From assembly GCA_023382655.1 (NCBI GenBank), contig JAHDWK010000037.1:1-60943 (forward strand): a stretch of DNA of 60,943 nucleotides, read 5' to 3'. This document shows positions 1 to 9,048 of this stretch, one piece after another. Each line of letters starts with the position of its first letter. Within the stretch, counting starts at the first letter, position 1. This DNA is from Anaerolineae bacterium (GTDB lineage Bacteria > Chloroflexota > Anaerolineae > Promineifilales > Promineifilaceae). A program made the position numbers and the translations under genes. The notes under the pieces are model-generated. The model worked only from the letters and a program-made list of their open reading frames with translations, was not told where the DNA came from and made no database searches.

Positions 1-27
1 GGAGTTGCGCTCTCCGCGAATTCCTGC

Positions 28-58
28 CCTTCAGGTTTCCTGAGCGAAAGTCCTAAGG
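28..58. repeat. Imperfect palindromic repeat (TTCGAC/CTGAGC family), degenerate
   Basis: The stretch has complementary outer arms (CCTT...AAGG) around a CTGAGCGAAAG core, like degenerate members of the intergenic/intragenic repeat TTCGACAAGCTCAG...CTGAGC..GTCGAAG seen elsewhere in this window. It lies exactly where the adjacent metallopeptidase ORF loses its reading frame. Confidence 0.4.
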
Positions 59-367
59 TGGTTTCTTCGCCAACTCCAGATTCAGCCAGATACGGCCGTC
101 CCCCATATTGCAGCTACCCCACTTTGTCTTCATCTTCTTCACACCCCATTCGGCCACATCCTCGCCAATGATAGGTTCCCACTTCGCCAGCAGGTCTGGG
201 ATACGCTCCTTGATTTCCGCCCGATACCACTCATTGAGCGTTAGTTCCCGATTATCGCGGGTAGTACCCGGATTGGCGTAGAGGGTAAGACGTGTGTTGT
301 TCAGGCTTCCTGGCTGCCTGGTCCCAGGCCAGAGCGGGCTGAACCTAGGGCGTTTCCATACGGGCAC
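53..367 (-). pseudogene. Truncated YgjP-like (M48/SprT-type) metallopeptidase fragment
   Basis: The 104 encoded residues end in KKMKTKWGSCN..GRIWLNLELAKKP, the signature that precedes the zinc-binding HExxH helix in YgjP/DUF45 metallopeptidases. The product stops right after this motif, so the HExxH and third zinc ligand are missing. The ORF ends inside a palindromic repeat at the window edge, which suggests truncation by repeat insertion or a frameshift. Full-length family members are about 160-240 aa. The N-terminal portion (residues 1-30) does not look family-like and may be out-of-frame sequence. Likely non-functional. Confidence 0.65.
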
Positions 368-633
368 TATATAAAACAGCGGTTATAACACAATTTTGCT
401 TTCACAAGTGCAGCCTGGTTTTGACCACCAGAGATAGCCCGAACGATCCGACACAGTCATTCCGGCCCAAAGAGTATTTTCCAGAAGGTGTGAACCAACT
501 GAGATGGGGATTTCAGGAAGAAAGAGAAGGAGCTATCTCAGCCACTTTCTGTTTAAGAACTGGCAGGTACCTCGTCAGTATAAAGTTAGGTCTCGTATGC
601 TCGTAACATTAATTCTCTGCTTCCTTCTTTACT

Positions 634-1554
634 TTAGGGGGATGACGCATTACAGGCACAACCAGGTGGCTGATGACAGGTATAGTTTCGATTGATACAA
701 GAGTTTCCACAAGCCTTACCCGTTGTACAAATCTTACAGCAGCTTTGAGTTGAAGAAGAATCTGAAGAAGAATTTGAGAATACATTCACATCTACTGCGG
801 GAGCAGGGATTGTGGCCACGACTGGCACGGTGAGGATTGCTTGTTGATTCAACGGTTCAGTAACAGTTGCCGCAACCCAGGCTGTTTGACCATTATTGAG
901 GCTTACATTGTACCAACCACTGTCCTGCGTCCGGGCTATCACACGCACTGTGTCATCAAAATATAAGTAGCTATGAACTGGATAATTGGTGCCTGGCCCG
1001 CTTCGGAGATTTACACCAGATAGTATAACTCTGAGCAAGGCAACATCGGCATTGGGTGTAAGCGTAGGTTCTTGAGTTGGTACGGCCAAAACTGCCTGAC
1101 CCTCGATAATCTCGACGACTTCTGACCCGACCCAGCCCGTTGCGCCACTGGCTAATTCCACTTCATACCATGTCTCATCTTCGGTGGTACTCAGCACGGG
1201 CACAACATCATTCATTTTTAATGTAGAAATTGGGTCGTGATCTACTCCTGGGCCACTGCGCACATAAATTGCGTTCCGAATTACTTTTAGCTGTAATTCT
1301 GGCAATGATGTTGGTATTGGGGCGTTGGTCGGAACATTGGTGGCTGTAGGATTTGGCGACGAAAAGGGTCTCGCCGTGTCTATGGGGTTGGAACTGTTCG
1401 TTGAACCAGCGATATTACGCGAACCCGGAGTATTTGTGTTTGTCTGCTCGTGATCAGTAGTTTCTACTGTTGAGCAGGCAGAAATGGCCACAAACATAGC
1501 CGAAAGTGCCAACAACAAGAGCAGTAATCTTGTTATCTTAGGGTGATTCATCAT
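634..1554 (-). CDS. Secreted lipoprotein with two SH3b domains and a Cys-rich tail
   Basis: The 306-aa product starts with a hydrophobic signal segment ending in a lipobox-like AISAC (cysteine near residue 27), so it is probably a lipid-anchored extracellular protein. After a Ser/Thr/Pro/Asn-rich linker come two bacterial SH3 domains (about residues 87-150 and 172-236), each with the typical hVRSGPG / NLRSGPG and WYxVxLxxGxxxWV signatures. Such domains usually bind peptidoglycan or cell-surface ligands. The last ~40 residues are Cys-rich (CCKICxxGKACGNSC...PPGCAC), a compact module found at the C-terminus of various secreted bacterial proteins and possibly metal- or disulfide-stabilised. The gene stands alone, with no operon partner. 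Confidence 0.85.
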   Translation of the reverse strand: MMNHPKITRLLLLLLALSAMFVAISACSTVETTDHEQTNTNTPGSRNIAGSTNSSNPIDTARPFSSPNPTATNVPTNAPIPTSLPELQLKVIRNAIYVRSGPGVDHDPISTLKMNDVVPVLSTTEDETWYEVELASGATGWVGSEVVEIIEGQAVLAVPTQEPTLTPNADVALLRVILSGVNLRSGPGTNYPVHSYLYFDDTVRVIARTQDSGWYNVSLNNGQTAWVAATVTEPLNQQAILTVPVVATIPAPAVDVNVFSNSSSDSSSTQSCCKICTTGKACGNSCINRNYTCHQPPGCACNASSP

Positions 1555-2857
1555 TTCATCTCCCTTTTGTCTATATAGCTGTGAACGACAAGAGAAGAGT
1601 AAAAAGCCTTATATTATGGTTGACTAAAGCATAACAAAGCAGCAATGATTGGCAATCGTCAGTCACTATACAGCATCAACCGAAATTGGGCATCTGCTCC
1701 AACTCGGGGAACTCAGTTTCGAGAAAGTCACTTGTCACGCTCCAGTAAAGCAGAGTGATAGCCAGATGAGAACGATAACCCTTACCCTCCCCCTCACATA
1801 CACAGCCTGATGCACTTCCAATAATCGTGGTACGATAGATTTTTGCCACAATCCCAATCGGATTGGGTGAGCATGATGAAGAGGGGATGTTGGAATCACA
1901 GCCGAATTCCATTGCCGTAGCCCTTGCCATATGGTGAGATGCGATCCAGTTTTGGGCACACCACCGTTCTTATGCCACAGTTACCTATTCAATCCAGAGG
2001 AGATGCCAGACAAACACCGGGCCACTGGCCCTTATGGGGTTGGGTTGTTTGCGGAGATATTGTCGTGGTTTCCAGAACTGTGCGAGGTCTTGGTGGACTG
2101 GCGGTCAGGCAGCTGACACGGCCGTAACATCCTCAACGCCATGCCCTTACCCTCAACGGCCCCGCGCCCTCCGTAGAAATACCGGCCAGTCTTGACTAAA
2201 CCACCGCACCACTCTGTGGGCTTTTCCGACCCAGTTCATACAGTTCCATTTCTTGAGGAACGGCATCTGGCAGACCGCAACGTCTTGAGGGGCATTCCGA
2301 TCCATTCTCTCCCGGCTCATTGTTGCCGTGACCGCCGCGGCCGTAAAACTTGCCAGGGCATTCTGGCATATGCATAGCAAAGTTTCCCGCCGTATACAAA
2401 TAATGTGTGCGCGGCCTGGGTAATCTCAGTGTTGGGGCCTGAAGACAAAAACACCGCCAATTGCCCGATTAGGCGTGTTCTTTCAAACATATTAGCGTGA
2501 GGACATTCGCAGCCAGCAAGCCTCTGGGAATAGCCGATGGCTTTGCCGTTGTGTTGTGAATCATCTGGGCAAACCAGGCGCTTGTATCAGGTAGTATAGG
2601 GACAGGTGTCTTCCAAAATGCTATAAATTATCTGGTTGCTGGCATAAATAGACCGAGGATAAAAGAAAATCCCGCCAGGCAAAGTAAGCAGTGGATAGGT
2701 GGGGGATGTGTCCCTCTTTTCTTTGTATAGTAAAGAAGGGGAGGACGCACGGCCGTGCCTTCACAACTGCCGTCACAAAAGTTGAAAGCCCGGCGATCTA
2801 AGATTTTTTCATGCCAATCAGTCAGCCTTCACAACCTGACCGAAGGGGAGGAAAACT
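1555..2857. other. 1.3-kb stretch without a convincing gene
   Basis: Only short competing ORFs are present (best: an 84-codon frame at 1676-1930 and a 75-codon frame at 2153-2380, both minus). None has a clear ribosome-binding site or recognisable domain, and several overlap in different frames on both strands, which suggests decayed coding sequence. Only two copies of ACGGCCGT occur. The last ~100 bases are the leader of the thermonuclease gene, with GGGGAGGAAAACT before its ATG. Confidence 0.5.
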
Positions 2858-3964
2858 ATGGTAGACCGCGCGCGCAACTTTTCCACAGTGCAGAAGATTG
2901 GACTAGGGTTTACGGCCGTACTGACCACGTTTTGTGTCATGTGCTGCGGCTGTGTCGGCTTGATCGCTCTCCTACCCTCTGATGAAAACGGAGTAGTAGC
3001 AGAAGTTTCCAGCGAGAGTACAGAAGCCCGAACGGTGTCTGAAAGTGTTCTGCGCGAATCAGCAGCCGAATCCACGCAAAAACCAACCAATGCCCCATCT
3101 CCCCCGACGGATGCACCTGAACCAACCAATACCGCCCGCCCCACCAACACCGCCAGACCGGCCCCAACCCTCACAAACGAACCGGAAGCAGGACAAACCA
3201 CCCTGGTCAGTGGTGCGGAAGAGACCGGCGAATCAGCCACCGGGGACTTAGCCGCCGGCGACTTTGCCGCCGTCACCCGCATCATAGACGGCGACACCAT
3301 CGAAGTGGCCCTCAACGGCCAGACATACCGCGTCCGTTACATCGGCATGGACACACCAGAACAGGGTGATCCCTACTTTGACGAAGCCACCGGCGCTAAC
3401 CGCCAGCTTGTGGAAGGCCAGACCGTCACCCTGGTCAAAGATGTGTCCGAAACGGATCGGTACGGCCGTTTACTCCGTTACGTCTATCTGCCAGACGGTA
3501 CATTTGTCAATGCCGAACTGGTCAAACAAGGTTATGCCCTCGTGGCCACCTTCCCGCCCGATGTCAGACACCAGGACTTATTTGTCCAGCTACAGCAGGA
3601 AGCCCGCGACGCCGGTTCAGGCCTGTGGGGCCAGGCAGTGGCAACTCTGCCTGCAGCTACCCAGACGCCCCAACCCACCAGCCCGCCCTTACCCACAAAC
3701 ACGCCCCTGCCTGTGCCAACAGCTCCCGCGCCGTCACAACCAACCAACACGCCCGAACCCGCGCCAACGGCCGTGCCCATTCCGCCAACGGAACCCCCAC
3801 CACCGCCTGCGGCCAACTGTGATCCCTCCTATCCAACCGTTTGCATTCCCCCACCACCGCCCGACCTGGATTGTGGGCAAATCCCCCACCGAAACTTTAC
3901 GGTCTTGGAACCAGACCCGCACGGTTTTGACCGCGATAACGACGGTATTGGCTGCGAAAGCTAA
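2858..3964 (+). CDS. Secreted thermonuclease (SNase) with Excalibur domain
   Basis: The 368-aa product has an N-terminal membrane or lipoprotein-type segment (residues 13-40, Cys-rich), a Pro/Thr/Ala-rich stalk, and a staphylococcal-nuclease domain at about residues 136-258. Family catalytic features are visible: IIDGDT (D144, D146), the RVRYIGMDTPE segment (R158/R160, E168) and DRYGR (R201/R204). A second Pro/Thr linker follows, and the C-terminus (about 325-368) is an Excalibur calcium-binding domain with two Cys pairs and DRDNDGIGCE. It should hydrolyse DNA and RNA outside the cell, calcium-dependently. The start is supported by a GGGGAGG site 8 bases upstream. Confidence 0.92.
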   Translation: MVDRARNFSTVQKIGLGFTAVLTTFCVMCCGCVGLIALLPSDENGVVAEVSSESTEARTVSESVLRESAAESTQKPTNAPSPPTDAPEPTNTARPTNTARPAPTLTNEPEAGQTTLVSGAEETGESATGDLAAGDFAAVTRIIDGDTIEVALNGQTYRVRYIGMDTPEQGDPYFDEATGANRQLVEGQTVTLVKDVSETDRYGRLLRYVYLPDGTFVNAELVKQGYALVATFPPDVRHQDLFVQLQQEARDAGSGLWGQAVATLPAATQTPQPTSPPLPTNTPLPVPTAPAPSQPTNTPEPAPTAVPIPPTEPPPPPAANCDPSYPTVCIPPPPPDLDCGQIPHRNFTVLEPDPHGFDRDNDGIGCES

Positions 3965-4025
3965 AAACAGACAGAGATATATCTACGGAAAGGCACCGGC
4001 GGTTACCTGCGTAACGGCCGTGTCC

Positions 4026-4760
4026 CTAACCAAACTGATCAGCCAAATCCCGGTAACGCTGATAATGATCATCCAATGTAAACTCCAACCTTTCCAGATA
4101 ACGCACGATCCGGCCCAGTTCTTGGCCTACCTCGCTGACCAGTTCGTCCAGCCGTTGCTCCACCTTCTTATTCTGTGACGGCCGGGCATAACTGCCCCGC
4201 TTCGGGTAGATCTCGCGCCACTGCTGGTAATGATTATCCATCGCTTTCGCCAGCGTGTTAATATGTTCCAGGTCTTCCGGCATCAGCTTTTCCGCAAACT
4301 GCTCCGGGGTGATGGTTTCCATCAGGCCATATGAGCGGTTCACAATCATCCCCTCCCGCGCTTCTACTATCCGCCGGTGTTGTGTACCCGAAGTTTGTAA
4401 ATCGTAAGCATAATCCACCACCTCATCCCCCAATGCCTCCATGATGTCCACGCCTTGCGAGAAGGAGAAAAAAGCCGTACTGCCTGCCAGGTTAATGGGC
4501 TTACACACCGCCATTTGCTGCGCAGGTGAGGGGGCATCTTCCCACGGCACATGTGAGCGTTCCATACGCAGGGCAGCAATGAGGTCAGCCAGCCGCCCCT
4601 CTTTTCCCAGGGTAATGATCAGCGCCCAAACCTTACTGCTCTTTGTCTCCCCCGGCAGCTCCTCCCAATCCACATTCAGGGCAAAGACCAGGGGTCGTAA
4701 TTCATTCTCATTCAACACCTGCGCCATATTCTTTATCAGCGCGTCAATATACGTTCTCAT
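4026..4760 (-). CDS. Effector-associated-domain (EAD-like) protein
   Basis: The ATG at 4760 is preferred because AGGAG lies just upstream; the open frame extends 31 codons further without support. Residues ~1-80 (YIDALIKNM..LNENELRPLVFALNVDWEELPG...LIAALRMERSHVPW) match the helical effector-associated domain pattern: an ELRxL helix, a 'D-ELPG' turn, then LIxxLxxxR. Such Death-fold-like adaptor domains occur in prokaryotic conflict and apoptosis-like systems, where they recruit effectors through homotypic contacts. The remaining ~165 residues are mostly helical, with a coiled-coil-like C-terminus, and match nothing I recognise. No partner effector with the same domain is visible in the window. 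It lies between two secreted nucleases. Confidence 0.6.
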   Translation of the reverse strand: MRTYIDALIKNMAQVLNENELRPLVFALNVDWEELPGETKSSKVWALIITLGKEGRLADLIAALRMERSHVPWEDAPSPAQQMAVCKPINLAGSTAFFSFSQGVDIMEALGDEVVDYAYDLQTSGTQHRRIVEAREGMIVNRSYGLMETITPEQFAEKLMPEDLEHINTLAKAMDNHYQQWREIYPKRGSYARPSQNKKVEQRLDELVSEVGQELGRIVRYLERLEFTLDDHYQRYRDLADQFG

Positions 4761-4830
4761 TAGTTTCTCCTGGTTTATCGCCTTCAGCAGACGGCCGTTG
4801 CCCAAAACTGTACCATAACCAGCCGGCCAA

Positions 4831-4868
4831 AGTAAACAAAAAGCGGGCAGCACTACTGCTGCCCGCTT
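4831..4868 (-). terminator. Intrinsic terminator of the large nuclease gene
   Basis: A perfect 10-bp stem (AAGCGGGCAG / CTGCCCGCTT) with an 8-base loop is followed on the minus strand by TTTGTTTACTTT. It lies 35 bases past the stop codon of the 1290-aa nuclease gene. Confidence 0.85.
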
Positions 4869-4902
4869 CTCTGTCGTGTTATTCCACTGCCGGTATCAGG
4901 AA

Positions 4903-7900
4903 CTACGGTGTACCCGTCGAATCATACAGCGGGCCATCATCAACCGGCTCGCCGCCACTACCCTCACTCTTGGGCACACCCACCAGCACTGTGCCAGAAC
5001 AACTGCTACCGTGTGCGTCTACGGCGGTAAAGTAGACATGATAGACGCGGCCGTTGCCCCCACCGTCACGCTCTGCCCGCAGCAGCGCCGTGGCCGTACC
5101 TACCCCCATACCATCTACGTCGCTCTTGTTGCCGGGGCCGGGTACCGGCTCATCCTGGAAGATGGCGTCAACCGTGAGGGTGAAGCTATCTCCATCCGGG
5201 TCAGTTACCCCCAAGATGCTGATGGGCACAAAGTGATGGTTTACCGGCCATAAACTGGCGGGGCTGGCCACGGCCGAGTCACACACCGGCGCGGCATTCA
5301 GGTTTAAGCCGACAATCACCGGGTCATGATCTGACGAACGGAAAGCATTGGGTTCATAGAGTGCATCCTGCGCATCCTGCTTAAAGGTCATATCATAATC
5401 CAGGAGATCCGGTTCATCGGCATTGATATGCCACTCCGTCACCCCCGTCACCTGCGGTGTCAGACTGGCATTGCTCAAGGCATGATCCAGATAGCCCAAC
5501 TTACCATCAAAGACATACCCATAAGCCAGTTCTCCCTGGAAAGCGGCCACCAGGTCGGTGTAGTCGTCACCCGTCCCTGGGGCGTCATCCGCCCCGGCGA
5601 GAATGGCGTCAATCGGATCTTCCTTATCATAGCTGTTCAGGTCGCCCATGATGAGGAAATCGGAGTCGCCGCTGCCGGTGGGGTCAGCGGCCAGCCAATC
5701 CACCAACGCCTGCGCCGCGGCCAGGCGTGTCAGATTACAGTTGCCCTGGCCGTCACCGGTATCCGGGTCGCCGACATCATTACAATCTGACCCTTTGGAC
5801 TTCAAATGGTTGATGGCCAAGGTGAATGTCCCCCCACTATTAGCCGTAAACGTCTGGGCCAATACCGGCCGGTTTTTGGTGTCCAGGAAGCGGCTATCTA
5901 CCGACGAATCCAGGATGGCGTATCCACCCACCGGGGTCATAGTGGCCGGCTTGTAGATAATCGCCACCTTGATGGCGTCCGTCCCAATTGGCCCGGTGCT
6001 AATAGCCGCATACGTACCGGCGCCCAGAGCGTCATTTAACCCGGCCACCAGGTCTTGCAGTGCCGCGTCCGTGGCATGGTTTTCCAGTTCAATCAGGCCT
6101 ACCACATCCGCATTGATTTCCACCAGGGCGGCAATAATCTTCGTCCGCTGGCGCTCAAACTCTTCCGGGGTATCCGCCCCTCGGCATTCCTGGTTGGCGG
6201 CAGGGCCGCAGATGGCGGCGCCGGTATCAATGGTGGAGAAGTAGTTCAACACGTTAAAACTGGATACGTGCACATTGCCCCCCACCGCTTCCGGGGTGAG
6301 GGGTCGTGGATTCTCCGGGCTGTATAGCGCCCCTTGTGTAGGTTGAATACGATACAAACCAAAGGTGTGGTCAATGACGCCGGTCACTTGTTGCACTGTA
6401 TCCCCACCGCGGAAGCGGTGGCTCAGGTCAAAGATATTGCCATTGGGATGGATGGCCGGGTCGGGGTTCTGGTTGGAACGACCGTCATCGAGCGTAATGC
6501 GGCTCAGAGCTTGTGCTTCGGCCAGAGCAATGGCCGCCGCTCCTGGTTCCACCACGGCCGTCGGCTGATGCTGCCGGCCCAGGCTCAACACCGTCTCGTT
6601 GAAACGGTCAAAGTTGAAGTATTCGGAAATGGTCAACGCCTGTGGGAACTGCACCAACATGCCTTCAAATCGTTCAAAATCACTCACGGCCGTAACGGGT
6701 AAGGTGACGGCCGTCGCTGCGGGTAACGTATTTCCGCTGGCGCATACCACCATCTCACCCACACTGCCTATCTCGGTCAATGAAGAACCGCCGCTGGTGG
6801 TAAACTCGATGACTGTACCACCCAACCGCACCAGATCACCTACCACCACATCGGCCGCCGCCGGCGCAAAGACAAAAATACCCTCGGAGGTAGCGGTGTC
6901 CGCATCAGCCTGGCTGTCCTCTTCCTGGACGTAGAAGCCGTTCAACTCGCCGCTGTCCGGCTGGCCGTTGTTCTGGAAGTCACCCACCACCACACCTTCA
7001 ATGACAACGGCCGTGCCCACTAACGGGCTGGTCAGGCCACTGCCTTGAATGTCATGGATGAAGGTGGCCGGATCACCACAGTTACCAATATCGCCCCCAC
7101 CGCCGCCGCCACAATCATTGGCTTCGCCGGGGGTGCTATCGGCCAGTACAAAGTCTACATTGTTCTGGTTGGTATCCACCCCGTCCTCACAACGGGAGAT
7201 ACTTTCAGTGGCTTGGGCGGCCGTGTCTTCCAGACCCACACCAGAGCCTTCGGTATAGGGCGCGCCGGTGTCGCCCTCATAACTGACGGCATCCAGCAGT
7301 TCGCCGTTGGAGCGCAGCCCCACCGCATCTGGCGCGCCATTTTGCACCAGGTTGGTGTCTGGGGTCACGTCCAGGTCACAGTTGGCGACGGCAGCGGCAT
7401 CCCCACAGACGACGTAGTAATCCCCGACCGCTAACATCGCCGCAGGCAGCGTAATGGTCTGATAAATGGTATTGCCATTGCCGTTGACCAGTTCAAGAGT
7501 AACACCGTCCAGGTTGACGGCCGTGTCACCCACATTCTTGATTTCCACAAATTCGGCCGCATCCGTACCGGGTTGGTCGTAATCTATCTCATTAATCACC
7601 AGCGCCGGAGTGGTGGCAACGGCTGCATTGACCGCGCCAGGGGTGTTGAACGCCTCGCCCGCATCAGGTGTGCCGATAAAACCGGGCAGCCCGGCGCCAT
7701 CAAAGTCGTTGCGCCGCCAATCGCTGGGACTACCGGTATCTGTCCGGTCAGGGATACGAGAAGCCCCGCCGACCGTGAAAGTACCACCATCGAAGGTGGG
7801 TGTAAGCGTGGTATCCGCGTACGTCTGGTCGCCGGCGCCGCCATCGCTAACCGCCACGCCATCCACCAGGCGCGTCCAGGGAGTGCTGTCCAGTGTGCCG

Positions 7901-8775
7901 TCGTCATCCGCGTCCAGGTCCAGGCCCACGCTGCCGCTGAATCCTTCCACCAACAGCACTGTCACCGTGCCGTTTTCCCAGACATTACTCTGAAAACCGG
8001 CTGTCCAGTAACCGGCCACATCGGTGACGCCCACCGTTATGGCGCTATCCACCACACCGGCGCCGCTGCCGTCCCCTTCAATTTGTAAAACGGTATAAGC
8101 AGCGTAATCTGTGCTGGCATCTCCGGCTACTTCCACAAATTCATGGGTGTCGGTACCTACATGGTTGAAGACAAACTCATTGAGCAGCGGGTCGGCTGCT
8201 GCCCCGGTAAAATTCTGGCCGGTATTCACCGCGCCAAAGGTATTGGCGGCCGCCGCCGCCCAGGTGAAATCTTCATACGTCTGGCCGCTGCCGGTCAGTT
8301 GCAGCGAGTGCCCAACCGGAGTGGTAGCCGTTTCGCTCGTGCCGATGTCGGTACTGAGCAAACCATCGGCCGGGCCACCGACGGCCGTGAAGCTGCCTTC
8401 ATAGCTGAGGAACTGCACCACGTTGCTAGCCGCATCTACCAGCGCCAGACCATCGGGGGAACCGTTTTGGATGCCATTGCTGGGGTAAGAGACAAAAATG
8501 GCGCCAAAGCCATTCTGCTGATTGGCGATAACACCGCTAAGGGGCGTGGTAGTATACACCGCGCCGCCCGCGCCGTTGTACAGCACCAGACTCCAACCGG
8601 TCAGGTCAGTCCCCGCCGGGCCAGCAATTTCGATGGCTTCGCCGCTGTCGGTGCCATCATTGTCGTAATGGATTTCGTTGATAAAAACGCTGGTTTCGGC
8701 CAGCAGGGGGCGGCTGCTTAGCAGGAACAGCCCCAGGGCAAGGGTTAAGAATAAGGCAATCTGTCGTCGAGTCAT
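4903..8775 (-). CDS. Secreted ExeM/NucH-like nuclease with lamin-tail domains
   Basis: The 1290-aa product begins with a signal peptide (about residues 1-26) and an AGGAG site 7 bases before the ATG. It has lamin-tail-type beta domains (FINEIHYDNDGTD near residue 31; a second near 195; VINEIDYDQPGTDAAEFVEI near 395), a Gly-rich linker, and an OB-fold-like region (VVIEGVVVGDFQ..FYVQEE) typical of ExeM/YhcR nucleases. An endonuclease/exonuclease/phosphatase domain follows, with the motifs SSFNVLNYF, DVVGLIELEN, AINHLKSKGSDCND, MGDLNSY and SSDHDPVIVGL. The C-terminal ~120 residues are Ig-like. It should degrade extracellular DNA. Neighbours on the same strand are unrelated, so it is probably monocistronic. 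Confidence 0.92.
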   Translation of the reverse strand: MTRRQIALFLTLALGLFLLSSRPLLAETSVFINEIHYDNDGTDSGEAIEIAGPAGTDLTGWSLVLYNGAGGAVYTTTPLSGVIANQQNGFGAIFVSYPSNGIQNGSPDGLALVDAASNVVQFLSYEGSFTAVGGPADGLLSTDIGTSETATTPVGHSLQLTGSGQTYEDFTWAAAAANTFGAVNTGQNFTGAAADPLLNEFVFNHVGTDTHEFVEVAGDASTDYAAYTVLQIEGDGSGAGVVDSAITVGVTDVAGYWTAGFQSNVWENGTVTVLLVEGFSGSVGLDLDADDDGTLDSTPWTRLVDGVAVSDGGAGDQTYADTTLTPTFDGGTFTVGGASRIPDRTDTGSPSDWRRNDFDGAGLPGFIGTPDAGEAFNTPGAVNAAVATTPALVINEIDYDQPGTDAAEFVEIKNVGDTAVNLDGVTLELVNGNGNTIYQTITLPAAMLAVGDYYVVCGDAAAVANCDLDVTPDTNLVQNGAPDAVGLRSNGELLDAVSYEGDTGAPYTEGSGVGLEDTAAQATESISRCEDGVDTNQNNVDFVLADSTPGEANDCGGGGGGDIGNCGDPATFIHDIQGSGLTSPLVGTAVVIEGVVVGDFQNNGQPDSGELNGFYVQEEDSQADADTATSEGIFVFAPAAADVVVGDLVRLGGTVIEFTTSGGSSLTEIGSVGEMVVCASGNTLPAATAVTLPVTAVSDFERFEGMLVQFPQALTISEYFNFDRFNETVLSLGRQHQPTAVVEPGAAAIALAEAQALSRITLDDGRSNQNPDPAIHPNGNIFDLSHRFRGGDTVQQVTGVIDHTFGLYRIQPTQGALYSPENPRPLTPEAVGGNVHVSSFNVLNYFSTIDTGAAICGPAANQECRGADTPEEFERQRTKIIAALVEINADVVGLIELENHATDAALQDLVAGLNDALGAGTYAAISTGPIGTDAIKVAIIYKPATMTPVGGYAILDSSVDSRFLDTKNRPVLAQTFTANSGGTFTLAINHLKSKGSDCNDVGDPDTGDGQGNCNLTRLAAAQALVDWLAADPTGSGDSDFLIMGDLNSYDKEDPIDAILAGADDAPGTGDDYTDLVAAFQGELAYGYVFDGKLGYLDHALSNASLTPQVTGVTEWHINADEPDLLDYDMTFKQDAQDALYEPNAFRSSDHDPVIVGLNLNAAPVCDSAVASPASLWPVNHHFVPISILGVTDPDGDSFTLTVDAIFQDEPVPGPGNKSDVDGMGVGTATALLRAERDGGGNGRVYHVYFTAVDAHGSSCSGTVLVGVPKSEGSGGEPVDDGPLYDSTGTP

Positions 8776-8975
8776 TTCTTTCTCCTGTTGTGAAGAATAA
8801 AGACACAGTATGGGGATAAAACGATTACTGTGTGTGGCAAGGTCTTCCAGGATGTTAGCTTAATGAGTCGAATTTACAAACACACTTTCTATCGCGTGGC
8901 AGTAAATGTCACAATGGTCGTAACCTTCACGCCTCTTTCACGTCCAACTGGTACTACGGTACTGAAAGCCCATGC

Positions 8976-9002
8976 TACAATCCCCGCCTGGAACATCCGT
9001 TC
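8976..9002 (+). promoter_or_regulatory. Probable SOS (LexA) operator and -10 box before imuA
   Basis: GAACATCCGTTC at 8991-9002 is a GAAC-N4-GTTC palindrome, the LexA box form of Gram-positive-type SOS regulons. It sits 10 bases after TACAAT (8976-8981), a good -10 hexamer, and 47 bases before the imuA start. LexA binding there would block transcription, as expected for a damage-inducible mutasome. Confidence 0.6.
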
Positions 9003-9048
9003 TGTAAAAATCCCCAACCTTTAGCAATCGGGCGCAAGAGGAGAGCAT

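Noticed and set aside
1676..1930. 84-codon minus-strand ORF as a transposase remnant
   Set aside because: The sequence resembles no transposase motif I can name, and a competing frame overlaps it; left as unassigned decayed DNA.
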